Assembly: GCF_038443675.1 (NCBI RefSeq)
Contig: NZ_CP151762.1
Span: 1,860,001-1,924,000 of the forward strand
Direction: 5' to 3'
DNA length: 64,000 bases
DNA from: Yoonia sp. G8-12
GTDB taxonomy: Bacteria > Pseudomonadota > Alphaproteobacteria > Rhodobacterales > Rhodobacteraceae
Part shown: piece by piece, positions 15,964 through 25,643 of the stretch
How positions within the stretch are numbered: the stretch's first letter is position 1
Layout of the letters: each line of letters opens with the position of its first letter
Program-made: the position numbers and the translations under genes
The notes under the pieces: model-generated
Told to the model about the DNA's origin: nothing
The model's database searches: none
The model's input: only the letters and a program-made list of their open reading frames with translations

Positions 15964-17224
15964 AGCGCAGCGCCTCGACCGGGTTCATGCGGGCCGCACG
16001 GCGCGCGGGAAAAATCGTGATAATCCATGAAAGGCCCAGCGAAAGCGACATCGCCTTGATCACGTCAATCAGGCGCAATTCGGCGGGAATATTATAGATG
16101 CCCCTGATGGACGGATCCCAGACACCACCGCCAGCGACGTAGTTCACAAAGCTAAAGATCGTGTCGATATAGATCGCAAACAGACACCCAAGGATCACCC
16201 CCAGCGCCGTCCCGATGGTCCCGATCCCTGCACCGCAGATAAAGAAAATCCGCAGGATCGATCCTTCGGTCAGGCCCATCGTGCGCAGAATTCCCACATC
16301 GCGGCCTTTGTTTTTCACCAGCATAATCAACCCGCTGATAATGTTCATCGACGCCACCAGCACCAGGATCGACAGGATAATGAACATCACATTGTCCTCG
16401 ATCGTGAGTGCGCGCAAAAACCGCCCCACACGGTCCTGCCAGCTATAGGCCCACATGTTTGGTCCGGCGGCATTGGCGATCTCTTGTTTGAGCACCTCTG
16501 ACTGGTTGAGATCGTCCAGCCGGATTTCCAACTCATCGGCAACACCGTCACGGTTGAAGATCAGCTGTGCCACATCAAAAGGCAGATAGGCGCGCACTTC
16601 GTCAATCTGGAAGCGTCCGGTGGAGAAGATATAGACCACCTCATAGGCATTGCGGCGCGTGGCCTGCCCCATCGGGGTGGACGCACCGGATCGGGTGGTA
16701 AGTTCGATCCGGTCACCAATATCAAGGCCAAGGTTGGCCGCCAGCGCCGATCCTAGGGCGATCCCGTTGGGCAGATCGTCAATGTTGCCGGAGGTCCGCT
16801 CACTTTGCACAATCGCGTCAGACGCCCTGAGGTCCTCTAGCCGGATGCCGTGAATATCCGCCAGCCCGATCCGGCCGGACGGGCCCGAAGCCATCGCCTG
16901 CCCGCGAATAAGTGGTGCCACAGTGCGCACCCCGTCCACGGCACGCACATTATCGGCCACCTGCTCAAAATCCGTGATAACCCCGCGCGGCATCACCACG
17001 CTGACATGGGCGTTGGCGCCTGCAATCGTATCAATGAATTCCGCGCGAAACCCTGATCTAACCGCCAGCGTCGCAATCAGCGCAAACACCGCAAGGGTCA
17101 CACCGACAAGGCTGATCCATGTCATGACGCTGACGCCACCCTCGGCGCGTTTGGCGCGGATGTAGCGCCACGCGATCATCCATTCGAATTTCGCAAAGGG
17201 ACGTGTCGTCCTGACTTCGGCCAT
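15956..17224 (-). CDS. lolC: Lipoprotein-releasing ABC transporter permease, LolC/E family
   Basis: This 422-residue inner-membrane protein has one N-terminal transmembrane segment (about residues 28-50), a large periplasmic MacB-PCD-like domain, and three C-terminal membrane segments of the FtsX type. These are separated by IMLVKNKGRDVGILRTMGLT and INPVEALRYE-like endings (MNPVEALRYE here). Many alphaproteobacteria encode one such permease rather than separate LolC and LolE. The start at 17224 has AGGAG about 7 nt upstream and removes an implausible N-terminal extension. Its stop overlaps the lolD start, so the two are translationally coupled. It acts on lipoproteins diacylated by Lgt. Confidence 0.93.
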   Translation of the reverse strand: MAEVRTTRPFAKFEWMIAWRYIRAKRAEGGVSVMTWISLVGVTLAVFALIATLAVRSGFRAEFIDTIAGANAHVSVVMPRGVITDFEQVADNVRAVDGVRTVAPLIRGQAMASGPSGRIGLADIHGIRLEDLRASDAIVQSERTSGNIDDLPNGIALGSALAANLGLDIGDRIELTTRSGASTPMGQATRRNAYEVVYIFSTGRFQIDEVRAYLPFDVAQLIFNRDGVADELEIRLDDLNQSEVLKQEIANAAGPNMWAYSWQDRVGRFLRALTIEDNVMFIILSILVLVASMNIISGLIMLVKNKGRDVGILRTMGLTEGSILRIFFICGAGIGTIGTALGVILGCLFAIYIDTIFSFVNYVAGGGVWDPSIRGIYNIPAELRLIDVIKAMSLSLGLSWIITIFPARRAARMNPVEALRYE

Positions 17225-17290
17225 GAATGCTCCTGCATGGGTTTGGCGCAACGTGGTGCGCGGGGGCGCAATGGTCAAGCGGCTGTGCGC

Positions 17291-17896
17291 TTATCTTTGC
17301 ACGCCCGCCAGTCTCGGCCTGTTGGGCGGGGTTTGTGCCACGAGCGTCGGACGGATTACAGGCGGATCGGCCTTGATCGTCGGGGATTGGCGTTTCTTTG
17401 TCACTGGCTGTGGCTTTGCACGGCGGAACGGCAGCGAAATCAGCGCCGCCAAGATCGCAAAACTAACCCAGCCGCCCAAGAACCCCGTTCCGGCAGAAGC
17501 GGCCCCTGCCACGCTCAACGGCACGCCAGGCGTAAAATCATCCCAAACCGCGGCAAGCGTTTCGCGATCAGCCATCCGGTGCGGCAAGGTCAATCGTTCT
17601 ACAGGGGTCGCCTCACGCAAGAGCATCAGGTTCTCGCTCAGCCGTGCGTGGCGGGCGAAGGTACGCCGCCAAAGCGCCTCTTGCGATGCCACCAAGGGGG
17701 TTTGGGCCATCGCCTGCAACATCTCTTCGCGGCCCATGCCATCGGCAAGGGCGGTTTCGTCAAATTCCACCACTTGCCGCGTCAGCTCATCCACCTGCCC
17801 CGCAAGGCGTTGCAGATATTGCTGTGAAAATTCAGGGTATTGCGACAGGCCAGCGGCACCGCTCAGCCCAGCGATCAAACATAAGGCGCGGATCAT
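17291..17896 (-). CDS. DUF2937 family protein
   Basis: This 201-residue protein has an N-terminal hydrophobic segment (MIRALCLIAGLSGAAGLSQ) that may be a signal anchor, followed by the DUF2937 opening YPEFSQQYLQRLAGQVDEL. A second hydrophobic segment (about residues 138-155, FLGGWVSFAILAALISLPF) precedes a basic, proline-rich cytoplasmic tail. The arrangement suggests two membrane spans with a periplasmic helical region between. The gene lies 66 nt upstream of lolC on the same strand, so it may be co-transcribed with lolCD; whether it takes part in lipoprotein traffic is unknown. No catalytic motif is visible. Confidence 0.8.
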   Translation of the reverse strand: MIRALCLIAGLSGAAGLSQYPEFSQQYLQRLAGQVDELTRQVVEFDETALADGMGREEMLQAMAQTPLVASQEALWRRTFARHARLSENLMLLREATPVERLTLPHRMADRETLAAVWDDFTPGVPLSVAGAASAGTGFLGGWVSFAILAALISLPFRRAKPQPVTKKRQSPTIKADPPVIRPTLVAQTPPNRPRLAGVQR

Positions 17897-18000
17897 ATCA
17901 GCGCCCTGTTGCGGGAAATCATTGTCATCTGCTGCCTCGAAGCATTTTCTTTTGTTGCAAGATAGCAGATTTTCGCAGGGCTGTTAACGCATGAAAGGTG

Positions 18001-18573
18001 CTATGCGCGCTCTTCCGCGTTTGCCCGCAGCCAATCAATCACATTTGCAGCGTCCTGATCGGGCGGGAACACCGGATAAAAGACCTTGGCAATCACCCCA
18101 TCGCGCACGATCATTGTCAGCCGCTTGTGCAGATATTGCCCGTCCGTCTCCATCCCCGGCAGATCAAGCGCCTTGCCAAAGGCCAGATCGGCGTCAGACA
18201 AAAGCGGGAATGGCAGGTGCAAACGCTCGGCGGCCTCGGTCTGGTAGGTGGTGTCTTGCGTCGACAGCCCGAACAGGTGATCGACACCATAGTCCTGCAA
18301 TTCGGCGTAGTGATCGCGGAACGCACAAGACTGTGGCGTGCAACCCCGCGCACCCGGAATATCATTCCAGCCTTCGGGCAGGTCACGATCAGGGCGGCCC
18401 GTCATCGGATAGACATAGATCACCGCCACCCCATCCAGATCGGCAAACGTAATGGCCGGACCGCAGGTGGCATCCAAGGTCATATCAGGCAGCGCCTTGC
18501 CTTCCAGATGCGCCGCCTTGCCATCATCGGCAGGTGCCGGGATCAGCGCCCAATCAACCTCGGTCAGGCTCAT
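18001..18573 (-). CDS. Peroxiredoxin (AhpC/TSA, BCP-like)
   Basis: This 190-residue thioredoxin-fold protein reduces peroxides. The active-site region reads YVYPMTGRPD then GARGCTPQSCAFRD: the peroxidatic Cys, with a second Cys five residues later, is the atypical 2-Cys arrangement of bacterioferritin-comigratory proteins. The stretch between YPMTGRPD and GCTPQSC is longer than in standard BCP, a pattern seen in a subfamily of redoxin proteins. No signal peptide is seen, so it is cytoplasmic. It starts within the last 4 nt of proS (18570-18573), so the two are co-transcribed in the order proS, peroxiredoxin. A different redoxin role is possible but less likely. Confidence 0.88.
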   Translation of the reverse strand: MSLTEVDWALIPAPADDGKAAHLEGKALPDMTLDATCGPAITFADLDGVAVIYVYPMTGRPDRDLPEGWNDIPGARGCTPQSCAFRDHYAELQDYGVDHLFGLSTQDTTYQTEAAERLHLPFPLLSDADLAFGKALDLPGMETDGQYLHKRLTMIVRDGVIAKVFYPVFPPDQDAANVIDWLRANAEERA

Positions 18574-19910
18574 GCGATGCCTTCATAGATTTTCGCGATC
18601 TTGGCGACGGCCTCTTCCGGCGGAAGCTCTTCGCTTTCACCCGTGCGACGGCTGGTCAGTTCGACAACACCGTTTTTCAACCCGCGTGGCCCCACCGTAA
18701 TCCGCCAAGGCAGGCCGATCATATCCATCGTGCCGAATTTGGCCCCTGCCCGCTCATCGCGGTCGTCATAAAGCGGCTCAAGCCCAAGTGCCGTCAGGGA
18801 CGCATAAAGCGCCTCACAGGCGGCATCGGCGGCCTCATCGCCCTGACGCATGTTCAGGATACCGCAATGGAAAGGCGTCACACCTTCGGGCCAGATAATG
18901 CCCTTGTCGTCATGGCTGGCCTCAATGATCGCACCGAGCAGGCGCGACACACCAATGCCGTGGCTGCCCATGTGGACCGGCACTTTGTTGCCTTGCCCGT
19001 CATCAACCAAAGCGCCCATGCTTTCGGAGTATTTTGTGCCAAAGTAAAAAATCTGCCCTACTTCGATGCCGCGCGCTGTGCGTTTGCGCTCTTCCGGGAT
19101 CGCTTCAAACAGCGCCTCATCGTGCGTTTCATCGGTACGGGCGTAGCGCGATGTGAATTCTTCAAGCACCGCCTGACAGGCCGCGTGATCGTCATAATCA
19201 ATCTGGCGGTCACCGAATTTCAGATCGGTGATCTCGCTGTCATAGAAAACTTCACTCTCGCCCGTATCGGCCAAAACAAGGAACTCATGCGTGTCATCGC
19301 CGCCAATCGGGCCACTGTCGGCGCGCATCGGAATCGCTTGCAAACCCATGCGTTCATAAGTGCGCAGATAGCTGACCAGATGACGGTTATAGGCGTGCAG
19401 CGCGTCTTCTTTGGTCAGATCAAAGTTATAACCATCTTTCATATAGAATTCGCGGCCCCGCATCACGCCAAAGCGCGGGCGGACCTCATCGCGGAATTTC
19501 CACTGGATCTGATAAAGTGTCAGCGGCAGGTCTTTATAGCTTGTCACATGGGCACGGAAAATATCCGTGACCAACTCTTCGGCCGTCGGCGTGAACAGCA
19601 TATCGCGCCCGCCACGGTCTTTGATCCGCAGCATTTCTTCGCCGTAGGCATCATACCGCCCACTTTCGCGCCACAGGTCAGCCGATTGGATCGTGGGCAT
19701 CTGGATCGCGATATGCCCTGCACGCTCTTGCTCTTCGTGCACGATGTTTTCAATCTTGCGCAGGACTTTGAAGCCCAGCGGCAACCACGAATAGATGCCC
19801 GCGCTGGCCTGTTTGATCATACCCGCCTGCAACATATAGCGGTGGCTGACGATCTGCGCCTCGCGGGGCGTATCTTTGAGAACGGGAAGGAAATAGCGGC
19901 TCAGACGCAT
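18570..19910 (-). CDS. proS: Prolyl-tRNA synthetase, short (alphaproteobacterial) form
   Basis: ProS charges tRNA-Pro in the cytoplasm. Class II motifs are present: motif 1 around AGIYSWLPLGFKVLRKIE, motif 2 with LYQIQWKFRDEVRPRFGVMR, motif 3 with HMGSHGIGVSRLLGA. A C-terminal HGTP anticodon-binding domain begins near VTPFHCGILN. At 446 residues it lacks the roughly 180-residue INS editing domain found in the long bacterial enzyme of about 570 residues, as is usual in alphaproteobacteria. Because of this it may need a free-standing deacylase to clear Ala-tRNA-Pro. It is followed by the overlapping peroxiredoxin gene and is divergent from the AI-2E transporter gene. Confidence 0.96.
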   Translation of the reverse strand: MRLSRYFLPVLKDTPREAQIVSHRYMLQAGMIKQASAGIYSWLPLGFKVLRKIENIVHEEQERAGHIAIQMPTIQSADLWRESGRYDAYGEEMLRIKDRGGRDMLFTPTAEELVTDIFRAHVTSYKDLPLTLYQIQWKFRDEVRPRFGVMRGREFYMKDGYNFDLTKEDALHAYNRHLVSYLRTYERMGLQAIPMRADSGPIGGDDTHEFLVLADTGESEVFYDSEITDLKFGDRQIDYDDHAACQAVLEEFTSRYARTDETHDEALFEAIPEERKRTARGIEVGQIFYFGTKYSESMGALVDDGQGNKVPVHMGSHGIGVSRLLGAIIEASHDDKGIIWPEGVTPFHCGILNMRQGDEAADAACEALYASLTALGLEPLYDDRDERAGAKFGTMDMIGLPWRITVGPRGLKNGVVELTSRRTGESEELPPEEAVAKIAKIYEGIA

Positions 19911-20073
19911 CGGTGTGACCTTTTTGGATACAAGTGTTGAGTGGGGGTTTAATCCGCTGCAGTGGCCCTCGCAAGCAGTGTGATGATTTCGGGGCAGATC
20001 AGTTTGTGTTGCACAGGTCTTGCGTCATGGCGCGACACGTCGCATCTATGAACCAAGCAATTATGGAGCATGC

Positions 20074-21177
20074 ATGGCACTGCCTGTCGGACAGCAAGCA
20101 AAATACTGGGGCATCGCGACAGCGATCTTTCTGGTCGCCTTGTGGTTTCTGGGTGATGTCATCCTGCCTTTCGTGCTGGGCGGGGCGATTGCCTATTGCC
20201 TTGATCCGATCGCGGACAGGCTTGAACGGGCCGGAGCCAGCCGAGTGGCCGCAGTTGCGATCATCACGCTTGTCGCAGTCTTTATCTTCGTTTTGCTGAT
20301 CCTTTTGGTGATCCCCACTCTGGTCGAACAAACCGCATCGCTCATTGATACCGCGCCTGAATTGTTCGACCGCCTGCGCAATGGCCTGACCGAGCGCTTC
20401 CCACAACTTCTTGATGACCAAAGCACTGTCTACAAACAACTTTTATCCATTGGTGAGACGATTCAAGCCAAAGGTGGCGAGCTGGTGAACGGGATTGTGT
20501 CATCTGCCCTTGGCCTGCTGAACATCCTTGTGCTGATTGTGATCGTGCCGGTTGTCGCGGTCTATATGCTGCTGGATTGGGACAACATGACAGCCAAGAT
20601 CGACGAGATGTTGCCCCGCGATCACGTCGAAACCATCCGTGCGCTTGGCCGGGACATCGACGCAACACTGGCGTCGTTCATTCGCGGACAAGGTACGGTG
20701 TGTCTGGTGCTTGGCACCTATTATGCCGTGGCCCTTATGCTTGCAGGACTGAACTTTGGGTTGATCGTTGGATTTATCGCCGGTCTCATTACTTTTATTC
20801 CCTATGTCGGTGCGATTGTCGGCGGCATGCTGGCCGTGGGACTGGCCCTTTTCCAGTTCTGGGGCAGCATCGAGGTCGTCGACGGAGATATCGTCACCTA
20901 CGCAACCAACTGGCTGCGGATTGGCATTGTCGCGGGCATCTTTGGCCTTGGGCAATTTCTGGAAGGCAATATCCTGACGCCGAAACTTGTTGGCGGATCG
21001 GTTGGCCTGCACCCTGTTTGGCTGCTTTTTGCCCTATCGGTGTTCGGCACGCTTTTTGGGTTCGTGGGGATGCTCGTCGCCGTACCCATCGCCGCTATGA
21101 TCGGCGTCGTGGCACGCTGGGGTGTCAGCCAGTACAAAGACAGCCTGCTTTATCGTGGCAAGTCCGGGAGCGACTGA
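20074..21177 (+). CDS. AI-2E family transporter (PerM/YdiK-like)
   Basis: This 367-residue membrane protein has about seven to eight hydrophobic segments. Signatures of the AI-2E_transport family are the N-terminal pair WFLGDVILPFVLGGAIAYCL and DPIADRLERAG, a long amphipathic middle segment rich in acidic and amide residues, and the C-terminal LGQFLEGNILTPKLVGGSVG and VAVPIAAMIGVV. The start at 20074 has GGAG 5 nt upstream. The family name comes from E. coli TqsA; most members have no proven substrate, and some function as Na+(Li+)/H+ antiporters. It lies directly upstream of hdaA (adjacent stop and start), an arrangement common in Rhodobacteraceae, and the two are likely co-transcribed. Confidence 0.9.
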   Translation: MALPVGQQAKYWGIATAIFLVALWFLGDVILPFVLGGAIAYCLDPIADRLERAGASRVAAVAIITLVAVFIFVLLILLVIPTLVEQTASLIDTAPELFDRLRNGLTERFPQLLDDQSTVYKQLLSIGETIQAKGGELVNGIVSSALGLLNILVLIVIVPVVAVYMLLDWDNMTAKIDEMLPRDHVETIRALGRDIDATLASFIRGQGTVCLVLGTYYAVALMLAGLNFGLIVGFIAGLITFIPYVGAIVGGMLAVGLALFQFWGSIEVVDGDIVTYATNWLRIGIVAGIFGLGQFLEGNILTPKLVGGSVGLHPVWLLFALSVFGTLFGFVGMLVAVPIAAMIGVVARWGVSQYKDSLLYRGKSGSD

Positions 21178-21837
21178 ATGTCAGACCAGCTTGCTTTTAA
21201 CTGGCCAACGGGTGTTGCGCTGGGGCCGGATGATTTCTTTGTATCCGAGGCCAATGCGCAGGCCTATGCCATGCTGGGTGCGCCTGATACGTGGCCCGAG
21301 CGCAAACTGGCCCTGATCGGCCCCAAAGGCAGCGGTAAAAGCCATCTGGCGCGCATTTTTCAAAGCCAGAACGCAGGTCAGTTGGTCGCGGCCGCCACGA
21401 TCACGGCGGATTTCCGGACCGACGCACAGACAATCATTATCGAAGATTTCGAAGAAATTCCGACGGCGGCAGAGGAAGCAGTGTTTCACCTGCACAACAA
21501 CCTGCGCAATGCAGGTGGCACCTTGCTGCTGACCTCTGATAAACCGCCAAGTCTTTGGCCAGTTGCCCTGCCTGATCTGGCCAGCCGGATGCAGGCGACA
21601 ACCGTGGTGCAGATCACAAACCCCGATGATGCCCTTTTGTCGGCGCTGATTATGAAACTCTTTGCCGACCGGCAGATGAACCCACAGCCGCATCTTGTCC
21701 AATATCTGGCCACGCGGATTGAGCGGTCATACGCCGCCGCCGCCGACATCGTCGCCCGCTTGGATGTCGCCGCCTTGGCGCAAGGCCGCAAGATCAACAA
21801 GTCGCTGGCCGCCGAGTTGCTGGACAACAGCGACTGA
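21178..21837 (+). CDS. hdaA: DnaA regulatory inactivator homologue HdaA
   Basis: HdaA promotes hydrolysis of DnaA-bound ATP with the beta clamp and so limits re-initiation of replication. The 219-residue protein starts MSDQLAFNWP; the QLAFNWP segment resembles the clamp-binding motif QL(S/D)LF of Hda. It has Walker A (IGPKGSGKSHLARIF, about residues 48-62), a degenerate Walker B (IIIEDFEEIP) and an AAA+ lid, with RMQATTVVQI and a sensor-like C terminus. It lacks the DNA-binding domain of DnaA. The start codon follows the upstream stop immediately, and ppk1 begins 50 nt downstream. This hdaA-ppk neighbourhood is typical of alphaproteobacteria. Confidence 0.92.
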   Translation: MSDQLAFNWPTGVALGPDDFFVSEANAQAYAMLGAPDTWPERKLALIGPKGSGKSHLARIFQSQNAGQLVAAATITADFRTDAQTIIIEDFEEIPTAAEEAVFHLHNNLRNAGGTLLLTSDKPPSLWPVALPDLASRMQATTVVQITNPDDALLSALIMKLFADRQMNPQPHLVQYLATRIERSYAAAADIVARLDVAALAQGRKINKSLAAELLDNSD

Positions 21838-21887
21838 CCTCGCAATACTTGTCATATCACCGCAACAATTGCGGGACAAAAGGCCCC

Positions 21888-24056
21888 ATGACCGACGCAA
21901 ATTTCTTAGAAGGGGAATTCCCCTCCCCGACCACACTTGATCTTGATCTGGAAAGCCCCGCGCGTTTCGTGAACCGCGAGCTAAGCTGGATCGGCTTTAA
22001 CTGGCGTGTGCTCGAAGAGGCAGAGAATGCCCGCGTGCCGTTGCTGGAACGACTGCGGTTTCTGTCGATTTCAGCCACCAATCTTGATGAATTCTATACC
22101 GTCCGCGTTGCGGGCCTGCGCGAACTGGCCAATGAGGGCAATGTGACCCCCGGCCTTGACGGTCTGACACCGGCTGAACAGCTGCTCGACATTGACCGTG
22201 ATGCGCGCGCGCTGATGTCGCGCCAGCAAACGGTCTTTACCGAACTGCAAACGCTGATGGCCGAGCAGGATATCCATATTCTGGATCGTGCCGCCCTGAG
22301 CGATGACGATATCGCCTACCTTGAAGATGTGTTCATCGAACAGGTGTTTCCGGTTCTGTCGCCTCTTGCGATTGACCCTGCGCACCCTTTCCCCTTTCTG
22401 CCCAACGAAGGCTTTGCACTGGCGCTGCAATTGGAACGGCCCAGCGATAAACGCCAGCTACGGTCGCTTCTGCCGGTGCCCGCGCAGATTGACCGGTTTG
22501 TCGCGCTGCCTGCGGAAACGGGGCACCGGTTCCTGCCATTGGAAGAACTGCTGGTGCTGCATATCGGGCGGCTGTTTCCCGGCTATAAGATGAAGGGCAG
22601 CTGTGCCTTCAAGGTGCTGCGCGACAGTGATCTGGAACTGGAAGACGAAGCCGAAGACCTTGTGCGCGAATTTGAAACTGCCCTGAAACGGCGGCGGCGC
22701 GGCGAGGTGGTCCGGCTGAAGATATCGGCTGGCGCGCCTTCGGCGCTGAAAACACTGATCATGTCGGAACTGCACGTGACCGAGGACACCGTGGTTGAGG
22801 TGGACGGGTTGATCGGGATCGCCGACCTTGGCGAGTTGGTGCTGGACAGCCGCCCTGATCTGCTGTGGCCCATTTTTTCGCCACGGGTGCCGGAACGGGT
22901 GCAGGACCATGACGGCGATATGTTCGCCGCAATCCGCCAAAAAGACATGCTATTGCATCACCCCTATGAAACCTTCGACATGGTGGTGCGCTTTCTGACA
23001 CAGGCCGCGCGTGACCCCAACGTTGTGGCGATCAAACAGACGCTTTACCGCACGTCGAAACGGTCCCCCATTGTCGAGGCACTTTGCGAGGCCGCAGAGG
23101 ACGGCAAATCAGTCACCGCGCTGGTCGAACTGAAAGCCCGCTTTGACGAGGCCGCCAACATCCGCCAGTCGCGGCGGCTGGAACGTGCGGGCGCGCATGT
23201 GGTTTACGGTTTCTTGAAATACAAAACCCACGCCAAGATCAGCACGGTGGTCCGCCGCGAAGGCGACAAACTGGTGACCTATACCCACTTTGGCACCGGC
23301 AACTACCACCCGATTACCGCGCGCGTTTACACCGACCTGAGCTTGTTCACCTGTGATGCCGATCTGGGCCGCGATGCGACCAAGGTGTTCAATTATCTCT
23401 CAGGCTATGCCCAGCCCGAGGGGCTGCAAAACCTGTCGATTTCGCCACTGACGCTCAAGCAAACCCTGCTCGATAGCATCGCCAAAGAGGCCGAGAACGC
23501 CCAAGCGGGCAAGCCTGCGGTGATCTGGGCCAAGATGAATTCGTTGATCGAGGCGGACGTAATTGATGCGCTTTATGCCGCGAGCCAGGCAGGTGTCAAA
23601 ATCAGCCTTGTGATCCGCGGGATTTGCGGGCTGCGCCCCGGTGTCAAAGGATTGTCCGAAAATATCCGCGTGAAATCCATCGTGGGCCGGTTCCTCGAAC
23701 ATTCGCGCATTGTGTGCTTTGGGAATGGCAATGCGCTGCCCTCGAAGAAGGCCAAGGTCTATATCAGTTCAGCCGACTGGATGGGCCGCAACCTCAACCG
23801 GCGGGTGGAAACACTGGTCGAGATCAAGAACGCAACGGTGAAAGCCCAGATTGTCAGCCAGATCATGGCCGCCAACATGGCCGATATCGCGCAAAGCTGG
23901 GTCATGTCTGCCGACGGCAGCTTTTCCCGTGAACCGATTGAGGAAGGCACCTTTGCCTTCAACTGCCACCGCTTCTTTATGGAAAACCCGTCACTGTCGG
24001 GACGTGGATCAGCCGGTGCATCGGATGTTCCGCAGTTGACGCATACGGATGATTGA
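21888..24056 (+). CDS. ppk1: Polyphosphate kinase 1
   Basis: PPK1 reversibly transfers the ATP gamma-phosphate to polyphosphate. The 722-residue protein shows the N-terminal VNRELSWIGFNWRVLEEA, the head domain with SATNLDEFYTVRVAGL, and PLD-like catalytic domains. FLKYKTHAKISTVVRRE carries the autophosphorylated His, TGNYHPITARVYTD follows, and a second conserved block is GRFLEHSRIVCFGNG. ATG 21888 is preferred because the residues before it are not conserved-looking. The exopolyphosphatase gene follows after 39 nt, so synthesis and breakdown of polyphosphate are encoded together. This is a typical length for the family. Confidence 0.96.
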   Translation: MTDANFLEGEFPSPTTLDLDLESPARFVNRELSWIGFNWRVLEEAENARVPLLERLRFLSISATNLDEFYTVRVAGLRELANEGNVTPGLDGLTPAEQLLDIDRDARALMSRQQTVFTELQTLMAEQDIHILDRAALSDDDIAYLEDVFIEQVFPVLSPLAIDPAHPFPFLPNEGFALALQLERPSDKRQLRSLLPVPAQIDRFVALPAETGHRFLPLEELLVLHIGRLFPGYKMKGSCAFKVLRDSDLELEDEAEDLVREFETALKRRRRGEVVRLKISAGAPSALKTLIMSELHVTEDTVVEVDGLIGIADLGELVLDSRPDLLWPIFSPRVPERVQDHDGDMFAAIRQKDMLLHHPYETFDMVVRFLTQAARDPNVVAIKQTLYRTSKRSPIVEALCEAAEDGKSVTALVELKARFDEAANIRQSRRLERAGAHVVYGFLKYKTHAKISTVVRREGDKLVTYTHFGTGNYHPITARVYTDLSLFTCDADLGRDATKVFNYLSGYAQPEGLQNLSISPLTLKQTLLDSIAKEAENAQAGKPAVIWAKMNSLIEADVIDALYAASQAGVKISLVIRGICGLRPGVKGLSENIRVKSIVGRFLEHSRIVCFGNGNALPSKKAKVYISSADWMGRNLNRRVETLVEIKNATVKAQIVSQIMAANMADIAQSWVMSADGSFSREPIEEGTFAFNCHRFFMENPSLSGRGSAGASDVPQLTHTDD

Positions 24057-24095
24057 TTGATACCGTTCCCCTGGGGATGAAGACCGAGGGTTTCA

Positions 24096-25643
24096 ATGAC
24101 ACAAGTGCCTGCCGAGGAAACGATCGACTGGGGTCCGTTCGGGCGTCCTTTGTTTGAGGATGCCGCTGCCAAACGTCTCAGCCGTGTCGGTGTGATTGAC
24201 GTCGGCTCCAACTCGGTGCGATTGGTGGTGTTTGACGGCGCGGCGCGTTCGCCTGCATATTTTTACAATGAAAAAATCATGTGCGCGCTGGGGGCTGGCC
24301 TGTCCCAGACGGGGCATCTGAACCCCGAGGGCCGTGTGCGTGCGCTCTCGGCGATCCGCCGCTTTGCGGCATTGGCCGAAGGGATGGACATTCCGCCGCT
24401 GACTGCCGTTGCCACGGCAGCGGTGCGCGAAGCGTCTGACGGGCAGGATTTCCGCGAAGAGGTCTTGCGCGAAACCGGCATCAAGCTCTGGATCATTGAT
24501 GGCAAAGAAGAAGCGCGGCTTTCAGCCCAGGGTGTCCTGCTGGGCTGGCCCGGCAGCTATGGTTTGGTCTGCGATATTGGCGGCTCCTCGATGGAACTTG
24601 CCGACCTCGCCGATGGCCGCGTCGGCAATCGCCTGACCTCTGCACTAGGCCCGTTGAAACTGCGCGAGATCAAAGGCGGGCATAAAGCCGTCAAAGCCTA
24701 TGTGCGGGAAACCATGGCGCAACTGCATGACGAAATGGGCAATTCCACGGGCATGCGGTTGTTTCTTGTGGGCGGCTCTTGGCGGGCGATTGCGCGGGTT
24801 GATATGGAACGACGCAGTTATCCGCTGACCGTGCTGCATGAATACCGCATGAGCGCGCGGCAAATCAGCAAGACCGCCGAGTACATCCGCAAGTCCGATC
24901 TGCAAGAGCTGCGGGGCCGCTGCAATATCTCGGACAGCCGGATGTCGCTGGTGCCACTGGCGACGATCGTGCTCAAAGAGCTGATGCGCACCTTCAAGCC
25001 CAAGGATGTGGCGGTGTCATCGTATGGGATCCGTGAAGGGATGCTGTACGAGCAGATGCCGCGCGCGCTGCGCGAACGTGACCCGCTGATTGAGGCCTGC
25101 CGCTTTGTTGAAGCCAAAGACGCCCGCCTTCCCGGGTTTGGGCGGGTCCTTTACGAATTCATCAAGCCTTTGTTTCCACGCTCGAATTGGCAACGCAAAC
25201 GCATTATCAAGGCCGCCTGCCTGCTTCATGATGTCAGCTGGCGCGCGCACCCTGATTATCGCGCCGAGGTAACATTCGACAACGCCACACGCGCCAATCT
25301 GGGCGGGCTGAAGCACTATGAACGTGTGTTTCTGGGCCTTGCGTTGATGAACCGCTACACCAGCAAGACAGCAAATTCGCGGTTTACGCCGCTTTTTGCC
25401 ATGCTCGACGAGGCGCAGATCAAGGAAGCCGAAATACTGGGCAGGGCAATGCGCCTTGGAGCTATGCTATGGCTCACTGCCGATGAAGAGCCGGGCACAC
25501 TGACGTGGAAGTCAAAAAAGCGCGAACTGACACTGCGTCTGACCGAACATGCCCGCCCGCTTTTTGGCGAAGTTGCGCAAGCACGGTTCGATGCATTGAC
25601 GACCGCTATGGATGCGACAGGCACGGTGACATTTCGAAAATGA
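24096..25643 (+). CDS. ppx: Exopolyphosphatase / guanosine pentaphosphate phosphohydrolase (Ppx/GppA)
   Basis: This 515-residue enzyme belongs to the ASKHA fold. The phosphate-1 motif VIDVGSNSVRLVVFDG lies at about residues 34-49. A phosphate-2 motif (LVCDIGGSSMELADL) lies near residue 155, and a C-terminal HD-like region (KAACLLHDVSWRAHPDYRAE) is typical of the longer Ppx forms. It removes terminal phosphates from polyphosphate and may hydrolyse pppGpp. It follows ppk1 by 39 nt on the same strand. A 315-nt gene-free region follows, carrying a CtrA-like box. A methionine-rich alternative start is not apparent. Confidence 0.93.
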   Translation: MTQVPAEETIDWGPFGRPLFEDAAAKRLSRVGVIDVGSNSVRLVVFDGAARSPAYFYNEKIMCALGAGLSQTGHLNPEGRVRALSAIRRFAALAEGMDIPPLTAVATAAVREASDGQDFREEVLRETGIKLWIIDGKEEARLSAQGVLLGWPGSYGLVCDIGGSSMELADLADGRVGNRLTSALGPLKLREIKGGHKAVKAYVRETMAQLHDEMGNSTGMRLFLVGGSWRAIARVDMERRSYPLTVLHEYRMSARQISKTAEYIRKSDLQELRGRCNISDSRMSLVPLATIVLKELMRTFKPKDVAVSSYGIREGMLYEQMPRALRERDPLIEACRFVEAKDARLPGFGRVLYEFIKPLFPRSNWQRKRIIKAACLLHDVSWRAHPDYRAEVTFDNATRANLGGLKHYERVFLGLALMNRYTSKTANSRFTPLFAMLDEAQIKEAEILGRAMRLGAMLWLTADEEPGTLTWKSKKRELTLRLTEHARPLFGEVAQARFDALTTAMDATGTVTFRK